Shown in pieces: positions 31,474 to 39,716 of a DNA stretch of 64,000 bases. The stretch's first letter is position 1. Every line of letters begins with the position of its first letter. A program made the position numbers and the translations under genes. The notes beneath the pieces are model-generated. The model worked only from the letters and a program-made list of their open reading frames with translations. It searched no databases and was not told where the DNA came from. This DNA is from Deltaproteobacteria bacterium. Lineage in GTDB: Bacteria > Desulfobacterota > Binatia > UBA9968 > JAJDTQ01. The stretch spans positions 1 through 64,000 of the forward strand of contig JAPPNF010000006.1 in assembly GCA_028818755.1 (NCBI GenBank), given 5' to 3'.

Positions 31474-32838
31474 ATGCGTGACGAGTACTCCGGATGCTCC
31501 CTCATCGCCGACCCCATCCACCGATACATCCCGTTCACAGTCCCCCGGGACGCCGATGAGGCCACCGAAAAGGACCTGATCGATTCCCCCTGGTTCCAGC
31601 GCCTGCGCTACATCTTCCAGCTACAGAGCGCCCGCTGGGTGTATCCCTCGGCCGAGCACACCCGTTTCCAGCACTGTCTCGGGGCCATGCACTTGGCCGG
31701 GACCTTTGCCCGGGGCCTCTACCCCTCGTTGCGCAAGGTGCTGGGCGAGGAGTGCCCTTCCCCCAACTACGTGGAAGAGTACATGCGGGTCACCGGCCTG
31801 CTGCACGACGTCGGCCACGGCCCCTTCTGTCATTTTTTTGACAATCACTTTCTCAGCCAGCACGGCCTGATCCACGAGGACATCTCCCAGGTCATCATCC
31901 GCGAGCATCTCGGCGACATCATCCGCGGCATCCGCCGCAGCCCCACCGGGCCGTTCGCGGACGGAGAAGTTCTCGACCCGGAAGACATCGCCTTCCCCAT
32001 CAAGAAGGACTCCGAGGACGATCCCGCCAAGCCCCTGTGGCTGCGGTTCCTCCAGCCCCTCACCAACGGCATCTTCACCTTCGACAACCTCGACTACGTG
32101 TCGCGGGACTCGTACATGTGCGGCGTGGCGGTGGGACCCATCGACCGCGACAGGCTCATCTACTACAGCTTCATCTCACCCAAGGGGCTGACCCTGCACC
32201 GCTCCGGCGAGGGCGCCCTCACCATGTTTCTCAACGCGCGCAAGTACCTCTACGAGAACGTCTACTTCCACCGCACCACCCGGGCCATCGACGCGCACCT
32301 CCAGGAGCTGTTCCCGGAGACCATGGAGCGCATCGCGCCGGGGAATCCCCTGGACCACATGGAGCAGTACCTGCACCTGACGGACTGGTCGCTCTTGCAG
32401 GAGGTATCACGGTGGCGCCGCCTCGACACCCCGCTGGGGCACGAGTGGGGCCGCATACTCGACCGCGATCTCAAGTGGCGGCTGGCCTACGAAAGGACCC
32501 TGTCCTCGGCGGAGATGGCGAGCGGGCTCGACCTCATCGAAGTCCACGAATGGGAAGTCCTGATCCGTGCGGCGCTGCCCGCGAAGAAACGGGACCTGGT
32601 CTACCACGTGGACATCGCCACCCAGGACTCCCGGCCGGAAAACCCCATGGCCATGGGCAAGAAGCAGATCCACACCTACGACCCCTCCACCGGCGTCATC
32701 ACCAAGGAGTCCATGGCCGAGCTGTTCGCCTACATCCCTTCCAAGATCGTCAAGTTCCGCGTGTTCGCCCTGGACCACGACCACGACCGGCTGCTGGCCT
32801 CCTGCACCGAGGAGGTGTTCCACGGCGCCGGAGAGTGA
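31474..32838 (+). CDS. HD-superfamily phosphohydrolase (dNTPase-like)
   Basis: A 454-residue protein with an HD domain of the SAMHD1/YwfO-like group. Motifs include DSPWFQRLRYIFQLQSARWVYPSAEHTRFQHCLGAMHLA (first metal His), GLLHDVGHGPFCHFFDNH (HD pair) and DNLDYVSRDSYMCGV (later Asp). Relatives hydrolyse dNTPs. Start: the ATG at 31474 (MRDEYSGC); an upstream alternative would add five residues. Its last 89 bp overlap the end of the convergent ABC permease gene. Confidence 0.85.
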   Translation: MRDEYSGCSLIADPIHRYIPFTVPRDADEATEKDLIDSPWFQRLRYIFQLQSARWVYPSAEHTRFQHCLGAMHLAGTFARGLYPSLRKVLGEECPSPNYVEEYMRVTGLLHDVGHGPFCHFFDNHFLSQHGLIHEDISQVIIREHLGDIIRGIRRSPTGPFADGEVLDPEDIAFPIKKDSEDDPAKPLWLRFLQPLTNGIFTFDNLDYVSRDSYMCGVAVGPIDRDRLIYYSFISPKGLTLHRSGEGALTMFLNARKYLYENVYFHRTTRAIDAHLQELFPETMERIAPGNPLDHMEQYLHLTDWSLLQEVSRWRRLDTPLGHEWGRILDRDLKWRLAYERTLSSAEMASGLDLIEVHEWEVLIRAALPAKKRDLVYHVDIATQDSRPENPMAMGKKQIHTYDPSTGVITKESMAELFAYIPSKIVKFRVFALDHDHDRLLASCTEEVFHGAGE

Positions 32839-33730
32839 GAGGAGGGATCCCGATCCACGCGACGATGCGGGCGCAAAGCACCAGCCCGCAACCCAGGGCC
32901 ACCATGGTGGGCCCCAATGGGAGATCGAACCGGTAGCAGACGGCAAACCCCGCCACCGCCATGCTGACGCCCGCCAGGGACGCCGCCATGAAATAGGGCG
33001 CCATGCGCGACACCAGCGGCCGCACGGCGATGGGCGGCAGTACCAGAAAGCCGAAGGTAAGCAGCGGCCCGGCCATCATCACTCCCAACGCCACGGTAAG
33101 GCCGGCCAGCAGATAGAGAAGAAGGTCCCAGACGGCGACGCCCCCTTTCAAGAGGGCCGTGAGGTCGCGATCGAACGATGAGATCAGCAACTCGCGGCGA
33201 AACAGGATCAGGCACGCCATCACCACCGCGTAGACTCCGCCCAGGGTGGCAAGCTCGGCCCAGGACAACACCACCGCCTCTCCCTTCACGAGGCTCAGGA
33301 TCGCCACGTCGCCGAACGGATGGAACGCCACCAGGAGGACGGTGAGCGACCCTGCCAGGGCGTAGGCCACGGCCAGCCGGATCTCGGCGCGGCCGGTGCC
33401 GCGCCGGTCCATCAGGCCCAGCACCACCATGCCGGCGAAGGTGAACAGCAGCGAACCGCCGTAGGCGAGCAGGCGTTCGACCTCGTGAGCATCCTCCGAC
33501 GCATGGCCCGGATGCGGCACCAGCCCGACCTCGTGCGCAAACAACGCGAATGCCACTCCCGCGGCCGCCAGTTGCGGCAGCGTCAGGCCCAGCAGCACGC
33601 TGCGCCTCAGCACCAGGAAGCCCCCGACCGCCGGACAGACCAACCCCAGGACGATGCTCCCGACCACCGCGGGAAACAACAGGAAGGAAGGGTTCAGGAC
33701 CTCCGCGAGCGCGCCCGCCATGGCCACCAT
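32750..33730 (-). CDS. znuB: Zinc/manganese-type ABC transporter permease
   Basis: A 326-residue ABC-3 family inner-membrane permease. About eight hydrophobic helices are visible, including FLLFPAVVGSIVLGLVCPAVGGFLVLRRSVLLGLTLPQLAAAGVAFALF, with the ATPase-contact region following. It is the third gene of the binding protein-ATPase-permease operon and probably moves zinc, given the neighbouring Zur-like regulator. The last 30 or so residues are basic, Arg/Gly/Pro-rich and encoded antisense to the HD gene end. They may be a read-through tail rather than conserved sequence. Confidence 0.85.
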   Translation of the reverse strand: MVAMAGALAEVLNPSFLLFPAVVGSIVLGLVCPAVGGFLVLRRSVLLGLTLPQLAAAGVAFALFAHEVGLVPHPGHASEDAHEVERLLAYGGSLLFTFAGMVVLGLMDRRGTGRAEIRLAVAYALAGSLTVLLVAFHPFGDVAILSLVKGEAVVLSWAELATLGGVYAVVMACLILFRRELLISSFDRDLTALLKGGVAVWDLLLYLLAGLTVALGVMMAGPLLTFGFLVLPPIAVRPLVSRMAPYFMAASLAGVSMAVAGFAVCYRFDLPLGPTMVALGCGLVLCARIVAWIGIPPLTLRRRGTPPRCRRPAAGRGRGPGRTRGT

Positions 33731-33733
33731 ACC

Positions 33734-34402
33734 CTACGCCGGCTCGTGCACGCCGCCGTTGGAGACACGGATCACACGTTCACACGTCCAATCCAGGATC
33801 TCGCTGTCGTGACTGCAGAGGACGATGGTTACTTGAGAGCCGTGGTTGAGGTCGACAAGCTGCTGCGCGATGCTCGCCTTGGAATCCCGATCCACGCCGG
33901 AAAACGGCTCGTCGAGAAGCAGCAGAGCCGGCTCCATGGTCAAGGCCCGGGCGATGAGGGCCCGCTGCCGCTGTCCACCGGAGAGATGGGCGAACGCGGT
34001 CCGGCCCAGGCGGGCCAGCCCCACCCGATCGAGGGCCGTGTCCACCCGCCTTCGCTCCTCTCCGGGGAACAGACGCCAGGGGCGGAGCCGCCCGTAGGCG
34101 CCCATGGCCGCCACCTCCCATACGCTCAACGGAAAGTAGGCGCTCAGGGAAGCACTCTGGGGGACGTAGCCGAGCCGGGCGCGCGGGAGGTGCCGTTCCA
34201 CCCTGCCGCCGCGCAGCGGGAGCAGGCCCAGCATCGACCGGAGGAGGGTGGTCTTGCCGGACCCGTTAGCCCCGGACAGCCCGACGAAGTCGCCGGCATG
34301 GATTTGCAGGTCGACTCCTTCAAGCACCGGCTCGGCGCCGTACCCCAGAGACGCGTCCTGGAGGGCGATGACCGGATGCTCCAGTGCATCGCCCATGATC
34401 AC
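33734..34402 (-). CDS. znuC: Zinc/manganese-type ABC transporter ATPase
   Basis: A 222-residue ABC ATPase. Walker A is GANGSGKTTLLR near residue 40, the signature is LSGGQRQRALIARAL, Walker B is LLLLDEPFSGVD and the H-loop is VLCSHD. It powers the permease, whose ATG is three bases downstream. The start overlaps the end of the binding-protein gene by 4 bp, so the operon is tightly coupled. Metal specificity is inferred from the context. Confidence 0.9.
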   Translation of the reverse strand: MIMGDALEHPVIALQDASLGYGAEPVLEGVDLQIHAGDFVGLSGANGSGKTTLLRSMLGLLPLRGGRVERHLPRARLGYVPQSASLSAYFPLSVWEVAAMGAYGRLRPWRLFPGEERRRVDTALDRVGLARLGRTAFAHLSGGQRQRALIARALTMEPALLLLDEPFSGVDRDSKASIAQQLVDLNHGSQVTIVLCSHDSEILDWTCERVIRVSNGGVHEPA

Positions 34403-35325
34403 GGGGCGGCCGCTTTGGCCAGGTGTGTGACCAGGTAGTCGATCAACCCGATGTAACTGTCTACGCCCGGCCTGCCGCCCACGTACAACGGTATGTGCAC
34501 CAACCTTGCACCCGTCTCCCGGGCGACGCGTTTCGGCACCCGGCTGGGATAGGTGCCGTACACCACCAGCGGGACCTTCGCGGCCTTCATCCGCTCAACC
34601 AGTTGAACGATGTGCGCGGGCGTCGGTCCTATGCCCGAGGCAATCTCCAGGGTGTCGAACTGCCGCATGCCGTAACGTCCGGCGAAGTAGTTCAGCGTGT
34701 CGTGGTAGCTGACGAACCGGATGCCGTTGAGGCCTCGGGCGTTCTCCCGCCACTCGGGTATGCGCCGGTCCAGCTCCGCCAGGTAAGCCTTCAGGTTTCC
34801 CATGAAGAAAGGCCGGTGCTCGGCGTAGGCTTTCGACAAGCCCTCCGCGATGTTCCGCGCAATGAGCTTTCCCATGACCGGGTCCAGGTTGTAGTGAGGG
34901 TTGCCCATCGGATGGACGTCCCCTCCCCTGCGCGAGAGGGTGTCCGGCATCCCCAGGGGCACGACTCCGGCGGAGGTGTCGATACGGCCGATTCCTCCGC
35001 GCGATAGTCGCGGGTTGGCGGCCACGTCGAGCAACGCCGGCAGGAATGAATGCTCCAGCGTGAGCCCCATCAACACCAGCACATCCGCGCGGTTGAGCAT
35101 GGTGACCATGCTCGGCTTCACCTGAACGGCGTGTATGTCCCGGACGCCGAGGGTCAGGCTGCTGACCGACACCCGGTCCTTGCCGATCTGCCGCGTGATG
35201 TCGGCCAGGTCAGGAATCGTCGTGATCACCCGGATCTTCTGGGCGGTCGCGGAACCCGAAAGGATCAACACGAGCGCCAGCGTCATGACGACTGCCGGCC
35301 ACTGCTTCGCGGACATGCTCTTCAT
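34399..35325 (-). CDS. znuA: Zinc-type ABC transporter substrate-binding protein
   Basis: A 308-residue periplasmic metal-binding protein of cluster A-I (ZnuA/TroA type). A signal peptide (MKSMSAKQWPAVVMTLALVL followed by ILSGSATA) is cleaved near AQ. The sequence contains IRVITTIPDLADITRQIGKD, the metal-loop LEHSFLPALLD, GNPHYNLDP and VSYHDTLNYFAGRYG, giving the expected histidines. The long His-rich loop of E. coli ZnuA is absent. The ATG at 35325 has GGAGA 8 bp upstream; a start 12 codons earlier is less likely. It begins the three-gene operon. Confidence 0.88.
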   Translation of the reverse strand: MKSMSAKQWPAVVMTLALVLILSGSATAQKIRVITTIPDLADITRQIGKDRVSVSSLTLGVRDIHAVQVKPSMVTMLNRADVLVLMGLTLEHSFLPALLDVAANPRLSRGGIGRIDTSAGVVPLGMPDTLSRRGGDVHPMGNPHYNLDPVMGKLIARNIAEGLSKAYAEHRPFFMGNLKAYLAELDRRIPEWRENARGLNGIRFVSYHDTLNYFAGRYGMRQFDTLEIASGIGPTPAHIVQLVERMKAAKVPLVVYGTYPSRVPKRVARETGARLVHIPLYVGGRPGVDSYIGLIDYLVTHLAKAAAP

Positions 35326-35357
35326 GAAGGTCTCCTCAAGGAATCCGTTCCGCAGCG

Positions 35358-36776
35358 TCAACGCCGCTCACGAAAACCGTGCGTATGGCTGCCAAGCACG
35401 GTAGTCCACTGAAGGTAGAACTGGGCGCCGTCGTGCCCCGCCACTTCTCCGACTTCGTCCCGGCCGTGGGTGTACTGCAGACGCAGACGGTTGAACTCGC
35501 TGGGCGACCATGAAATGTACGGCGACAGGCTCAGCGTCGTGTCGGAGGGATTCTCCAGGTCTGGTGCGGAATCGAGCAACAGGCCGAGGCTCCAGCGGCC
35601 CTGGACCTCCGGATTCAGATTCACCTCCGCGTAGGCGTAGCCGCCACGGGCAGTGGTCTGCCCCACTTCATGGAAGGTCTGGCGGTTGGTGAACCACTCG
35701 CCCGCGATGGTGAATCCTTCATAGAAATCCGCGACCAAGGGCCGGTGCCGGAGCGTCACGTCGATGCCGAGCAAAGAACGCTCGCTCGGTTCCTCGTCCG
35801 GTTCCTCCGTTTCCATCCTCGGCGTGAATGCCAACGAGGAACCGACTTCGAGGTTCCAGGTCTCGCTCAAGTCGAAGTAGGCATGCAACCGACCGAGGTA
35901 GGTCAGGTTGTTGAGGAAGCGGCTGCCTCCGGAGGTGCCTTCTTCCGCGTGGTCTTCACCCTCCTCGTCATGCTCCTCGCCCTCTTCGTCGTGTTCTTCG
36001 CCTTCCTCGTCATGCTCCTCGCCCTCCTCCTCGTGCTCCTCACCCTCCTCGTCATGCTCCTCGCCCTCCTCCTCGTGTTCTTCGCCTTCGTGGCCGTGCT
36101 CGTCAGCGGCGTGCGCGTGAACGTGACCGATTTCGTTGAATGCGCCCCCCGTCAAAGCCAGGTAGAAAGGTGTCGGGAAGAGATAGCGCCATTGGACGCC
36201 GGTGCCCAGCGCCTCACCACCCACCATGCGGCTGAGCGACAATGGCGCATTCACGAACGGAAGCTCGTGCTGGTGAAACTGAGCCAGGCGGCCAAAATCC
36301 GCAAAGAAACGGCCGGCGGTCACGTTGATGGGCAGAGCGGTCGTTTGCACGGCCGCCTCTTCAATCTCGACCCCGGCTTCCGAGCCGGTGATGAACGTAT
36401 AAGCCCTGGCATACGGATCTACTTCGGCCGACAGTCCGAGCTCCACCGTCCGCAACCTGAACTCCCCGTCGCTGTCACCTCTGTGCTGGAAAGTCGTGTC
36501 GATGGACAACCCTATGGAAGGATTCAGAATCGAAGGGCTCTCCTGGATCGACTTGACCGATTGCTCCACCGACGTCACGCGCGCGGCCTCCGCCTTTTTC
36601 CTCTCGAGCTCATCGATGCGGTCCATCAGGCGCCCCATCTCCTGCCGCATCTCGTTCAGTTGCTTCCTGAGCGCGTCCAACGGCTCTTCCGCCCCCGCCG
36701 GTCCCGCCAGCCCGCATGACAGCAAGAGCACGATGCATCCGGCGAACAACCTCTCCATCACGAAAAACCGTCCCAT
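35358..36776 (-). CDS. Outer-membrane barrel protein with a Glu/His tandem repeat
   Basis: A 472-residue outer-membrane protein. A signal peptide ends at GPAGAEE, a coiled-coil region follows at about 32-65, and the remainder has alternating beta-barrel-type strands with GRFFADFGRLAQFHQHELPFVN. At residues 231-279 seven copies of a GEEHDEE heptapeptide form an acidic, His-rich loop (DNA 35940-36086, 21-bp tandem repeat), preceded by HVHAHAADEHGHEGEEH. Such loops bind zinc or copper. It is upstream of znuA on the same strand and divergent from the Zur-like gene, so a role in zinc capture at the surface is likely but inferred. AAGGAGA precedes the ATG. Confidence 0.78.
   Translation of the reverse strand: MGRFFVMERLFAGCIVLLLSCGLAGPAGAEEPLDALRKQLNEMRQEMGRLMDRIDELERKKAEAARVTSVEQSVKSIQESPSILNPSIGLSIDTTFQHRGDSDGEFRLRTVELGLSAEVDPYARAYTFITGSEAGVEIEEAAVQTTALPINVTAGRFFADFGRLAQFHQHELPFVNAPLSLSRMVGGEALGTGVQWRYLFPTPFYLALTGGAFNEIGHVHAHAADEHGHEGEEHEEEGEEHDEEGEEHEEEGEEHDEEGEEHDEEGEEHDEEGEDHAEEGTSGGSRFLNNLTYLGRLHAYFDLSETWNLEVGSSLAFTPRMETEEPDEEPSERSLLGIDVTLRHRPLVADFYEGFTIAGEWFTNRQTFHEVGQTTARGGYAYAEVNLNPEVQGRWSLGLLLDSAPDLENPSDTTLSLSPYISWSPSEFNRLRLQYTHGRDEVGEVAGHDGAQFYLQWTTVLGSHTHGFRERR
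35940..36086. repeat. 21-bp tandem repeat inside the zinc-island barrel gene
   Basis: Seven in-frame 21-bp units encode GEEH(D/E)EE heptapeptides, varying mainly between Asp and Glu. The units keep the frame exactly, so copy number can change without breaking the gene. Confidence 0.85.
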
Positions 36777-36817
36777 TAGCGTCTCCTTTCCGCGCGCAGG
36801 CTCGATGCCACCGAACC

Positions 36818-36846
36818 TAATTAATAGTATATTCTCAATAAATCAA
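36818..36846 (-). promoter_or_regulatory. Promoter of the barrel/zinc operon
   Basis: On the minus strand TTGATT (36846-36841) and TAATTA (36823-36818) are 17 bp apart and lie 42 bp before the ATG. The surrounding sequence is a strikingly AT-rich island in a GC-rich genome, a plausible site for a Zur-type operator, though no clear palindrome was resolved. Confidence 0.4.
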
Positions 36847-36959
36847 CCCCTCCTTCATTGTTTGCCGCACCGAATGTGGTATTCCTGGGTTGATACTGCT
36901 ACGCGCATATCAATTCATTCCGTGGCTCGGGCGCGCGTGGTCGAAGGGAGCCGCCGCTT

Positions 36960-36989
36960 TGCATGTCCGAAGCGCAGTGGTGTATAATC
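36960..36989 (+). promoter_or_regulatory. Promoter of the Zur-like gene
   Basis: A perfect TATAAT at 36984-36989 is preceded by TTGCAT at 36960-36965 with an 18-bp spacer. It lies 61 bp before the Zur-like ATG. The -10 box is strong for this genome. Confidence 0.5.
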
Positions 36990-37050
36990 GGAGACCGCCA
37001 TTCCAAAAGGGCACGGAACGTACCGCCTGCGGCAGGATCGGGAGACTCAC

Positions 37051-37485
37051 ATGACCGACGAAAAGAGCCACTCCAAGGAAGCGTCTTTCCAGCATCCCCT
37101 TCGCGCCAGAAGGCGGACACGCCAGCGGAGCGTCATCCAGCGGGTGCTGCTGGAAGCCAACCGTCCGCTGAGCCCCCACGACATCCTGAAAGCCGCGCAG
37201 GCCAAGGCGCCAGGCTTGGGGATCGCCACCGTCTACCGCGCGATCCACACCATGATGACCGAAGGGACCCTGGTCTCCGTGGAAGTTCCCGGGGAAGCCC
37301 CCCGCTACGAGAGCGCGGGAAAGGAACACCATCACCACTTCCAATGCCGCGAGTGTGACGACATCTTCGACATCCAGGGTTGCCCGCCGGACATCAACAA
37401 GCTCGCGCCCAAGGGCTTCCGGCTCGAAGGCCACCAGGTCGTGCTCTACGGCGTGTGCCCCCCGTGCACGGGAATGCCGGCGTAG
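37051..37485 (+). CDS. Fur-family metalloregulator, Zur-like
   Basis: A 144-residue Fur-family repressor. A winged helix occupies about 20-85 (TRQRSVIQRVLLEANRPLSPHDILKAAQAKAPGLGIATVYRAIHTMMTEG). The dimerisation/metal part has EHHHHFQCRECDDIFDI and VCPPC, giving two Cys pairs for structural zinc and histidines for sensing. It is divergent from the zinc porin/ABC operon, which it presumably represses when zinc is plentiful; that makes Zur more likely than Fur. It is followed 3 bp later by a molybdopterin-fold gene. Confidence 0.82.
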   Translation: MTDEKSHSKEASFQHPLRARRRTRQRSVIQRVLLEANRPLSPHDILKAAQAKAPGLGIATVYRAIHTMMTEGTLVSVEVPGEAPRYESAGKEHHHHFQCRECDDIFDIQGCPPDINKLAPKGFRLEGHQVVLYGVCPPCTGMPA

Positions 37486-37488
37486 CCC

Positions 37489-37965
37489 ATGAGCGGCCTT
37501 CGCATCGAACAGGAAGGAAAGCCGGCGCAGGAGCTGGATTTCCGGCAACTCGCGGAACTGGACGGCCAGATCGCGGACGTCGGCGCGCTGATCCCCGGCC
37601 GTGTCGGCGGGGCAGTGACGCTTCAGGCCATCCTCGACCGGCTCCAGCCCGACCAGGACCTCGACTACCTCACGGTGGAGTCCACCGACGGCGGCTTCGC
37701 CGCCAGCGTGCCGCTGGAGGCGCTCCGCCGCGCGGTCATCGCCTACCGCGTCGGCGACGAGCCGCTGCCGCGGGACAAGGGCGGGCCGCTGCGTTTCCTG
37801 ATCCCCGACGACGAGGGCTGCGCCACCGGCGGCGCCGACGCCTGCGCCAACGTCAAGTTCGTGGGCACGCTGCGGCTCACCAAGGGGAAGGGCAAGGACA
37901 CGCGGCCGGAGACGCCCCGGCAACACGCAAGGTTGCACGAGCAGGAAGGCGAAGGCGGACATTAG
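37489..37965 (+). CDS. Molybdopterin-oxidoreductase-fold domain protein
   Basis: A 158-residue protein resembling an isolated sulfite-oxidase/molybdopterin-binding fold. Supporting segments are LDFRQLAELDGQIADVGALIPGRVGGAVTLQAILDRLQP, LDYLTVESTDGGFAASVPLEALRRAVIAYRVGDEPLPRDKGGPLRFLIPDD. No clear cofactor-binding Cys is at the canonical place, and there is no signal peptide. It starts 3 bp after the Zur-like gene, so they share a transcript. Function not assignable. Confidence 0.6.
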   Translation: MSGLRIEQEGKPAQELDFRQLAELDGQIADVGALIPGRVGGAVTLQAILDRLQPDQDLDYLTVESTDGGFAASVPLEALRRAVIAYRVGDEPLPRDKGGPLRFLIPDDEGCATGGADACANVKFVGTLRLTKGKGKDTRPETPRQHARLHEQEGEGGH

Positions 37966-38005
37966 ACCTCAAGCCGTCTCGCGAATGGACCGGAAAGGAC
38001 ACTGA

Positions 38006-39142
38006 ATGGCTTCACTCAAGGACAAGTACGCGATCGTGGGCGTGGGGCACTCGGCGCTGGGGAAGGTCCCCGAGCTGAGCGACTACGGCCTGCAGGTGAT
38101 GGCGGTGAAGGCCGCCCTCGACGACGCCGGCCTAAAGAAGACCGACGTCGACGCGGTAATCACCCACAGCCACCTGCTGGGCGCGGTCAGGGTGCACCAC
38201 CAGAACCTGTCCGAGCGGCTGGGCATCGACACCGCTTTCGGAGTGTCGCTGTCGGCGGGCGGCGCGACTTCCTGCCTCATGGTGCAGGTGGCGGCGGCCG
38301 CCATCGAGGCGGGCTTCTGCAAGACCGTGCTGTGCGTGCACGGCGACAAGGGCGCCACCCGCAAGACGCCCGGACGGGGCGAGGGCGGCGGCGAGTTCGG
38401 CCCCGAGTACGGCCTGTACGGCGCCGCCGGACAGCACGCCTTCGGCCTCACCCGCCACATGCACGAGTACGGCACCACCCACGACCACATGGGCGCCATC
38501 GCCGTGGCCTGCCGCAAGCACGCGCAACTGAACCCCGTGGCCGCCATGCAGGCCGACATGACCCTCGAGGACTACCACAACTCGCGCTGGATCGTGTGGC
38601 CGTTCCACCTGTTCGACTGCTGCCTGCGGAGCGATGGCGCCGCCGCGGTCATCGTCACCTCGGCGGAGCGCGCCAAGGACATGAAGCAGAAGCCGGTCCA
38701 CATCATGGGCATGGGCCGCGCCAACAACTCCCGCGGCTACATCTGGGGCGACCACATGACCGAGCTGGGCGCCAAGGAGTCCGGCGCCCAGGCCTTCGCC
38801 ATGGCCGGCCTCGAGCCCAAGGACATCGACACCGCGCAGATCTACGACTGCTTCACCTACATCCTCATGGCCACCCTGGAGGACTACGGGTTCTGCAAAA
38901 AGGGCGAGGGCGGCCCGTTCGTGAGCGGCGGCCGCATCGAGCTGGGCGGAGAGCTCCCCACCAACACCTCCGGCGGCATGCTGTCGGAATGCTACATCGA
39001 AGGCATGCTCCAGATCGTCGAAGGCGTGCGCCAGTTGCGCGGCGAATGCGGCCCGCGCCAGGTCAAGGACGCCGAGACCGCCATCATCAGCGGCAACGGC
39101 GGCAACGCCGTGTGCCACTCGACGCTGATACTGAGGAACTAG
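38006..39142 (+). CDS. Thiolase-family protein (SCP2/acetyl-CoA acetyltransferase-like)
   Basis: A 378-residue thiolase-superfamily protein of the lipid-transfer/SCP2-thiolase group. Visible are YAIVGVGHSALGK at the N-terminus, LSAGGATSCLMVQVAAAAI carrying the nucleophilic-Cys region, DGAAAVIV, the QIYDCFTYILMATLEDYGFC block and a late SGNGGNAVCHSTL. It is followed 19 bp later by a DUF35 OB-fold protein, its usual partner in CoA-dependent condensation or cleavage. Substrate unknown. Confidence 0.82.
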   Translation: MASLKDKYAIVGVGHSALGKVPELSDYGLQVMAVKAALDDAGLKKTDVDAVITHSHLLGAVRVHHQNLSERLGIDTAFGVSLSAGGATSCLMVQVAAAAIEAGFCKTVLCVHGDKGATRKTPGRGEGGGEFGPEYGLYGAAGQHAFGLTRHMHEYGTTHDHMGAIAVACRKHAQLNPVAAMQADMTLEDYHNSRWIVWPFHLFDCCLRSDGAAAVIVTSAERAKDMKQKPVHIMGMGRANNSRGYIWGDHMTELGAKESGAQAFAMAGLEPKDIDTAQIYDCFTYILMATLEDYGFCKKGEGGPFVSGGRIELGGELPTNTSGGMLSECYIEGMLQIVEGVRQLRGECGPRQVKDAETAIISGNGGNAVCHSTLILRN

Positions 39143-39161
39143 TTCCCACAGGGAGACCGCC

Positions 39162-39569
39162 GTGAGCGACTACGCGAAACCGATACCGACCCCGTCCGAG
39201 GATTCCCAACCCTACTGGGAGGCCACGAAAACCCACGAGTTGAAGCTGCAGCAGTGCGGCGCGTGCGGCGCCTTCCGGTTCCCGCCCGCCGAGGTGTGCC
39301 CCGAGTGCACCTCCGAGGACTACGAGTGGAAGCCGGTGTCCGGCAAGGGCCGGGTCTTCTCCTTCGTCATCTACCACCGCGCCTACCACCCTGGCTTCAA
39401 GGAGGAACTGCCCTACGTGGTGGCGGTCATCGAGCTCGACGAAGGGCCGCGCATGCTGTCCAACGTCACCGGCTGCAAGCCCGAGGAGGTGCGCTGCGAC
39501 ATGCCGGTGGAGGTGACCTACGAGGACATCACCGACGAGATGACCCTGCCGAAGTTCCGGCCGGCGTGA
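39162..39569 (+). CDS. DUF35 zinc-ribbon/OB-fold protein (thiolase partner)
   Basis: A 135-residue protein with an N-terminal rubredoxin-like zinc ribbon (LQQCGACGAFRFPPAEVCPECTSEDYEWKPVSGKGRVFSF) followed by an OB fold (PYVVAVIELDEGPRMLSNVTGC, MPVEVTYEDI). Members form complexes with thiolase-like proteins and channel acyl-CoA. The gene sits directly after such a thiolase. Start GTG at 39162 after a GGGAG site. Confidence 0.88.
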   Translation: MSDYAKPIPTPSEDSQPYWEATKTHELKLQQCGACGAFRFPPAEVCPECTSEDYEWKPVSGKGRVFSFVIYHRAYHPGFKEELPYVVAVIELDEGPRMLSNVTGCKPEEVRCDMPVEVTYEDITDEMTLPKFRPA

Positions 39570-39596
39570 CAACACGGCGACCCAAGCGAATGTAAC

Positions 39597-39705
39597 CCCC
39601 TCTCCCTTTGGGAGAGGGTCGGGGTGAGGGCGCCCGAACGAAGCGGAAGGCCGAGCCGCCCTCACCCGGCCTTCGGCCACCCTCTCCCAGAGGGAGAGGG
39701 TGGGT
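39597..39705. repeat. CCCTCTCCC-type inverted-repeat element
   Basis: CCCTCTCCCTTTGGGAGAGG at about 39598 pairs internally and with the mirrored unit ending near 39702 (CCCTCTCCCAGAGGGAGAGG), with CCCTCACCC inner arms. This is a REP-like intergenic element seen in many high-GC genomes; it fills the space between the DUF35 and UbiD genes. Confidence 0.75.
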
Positions 39706-39716
39706 AAGGAACGACG

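Noticed and set aside
35940-36086. Regular 21-bp repeats suggestive of a CRISPR array
   Set aside because: There are no spacers; the units are in frame inside the barrel gene and encode Glu/His heptapeptides. No cas genes are present.
39597-39705. Intrinsic terminator after the DUF35 gene
   Set aside because: The CCCTCTCCC dyad is too long and mirrored at both ends, with no T-run; it is better called a REP-like element, though it could still stop transcription.
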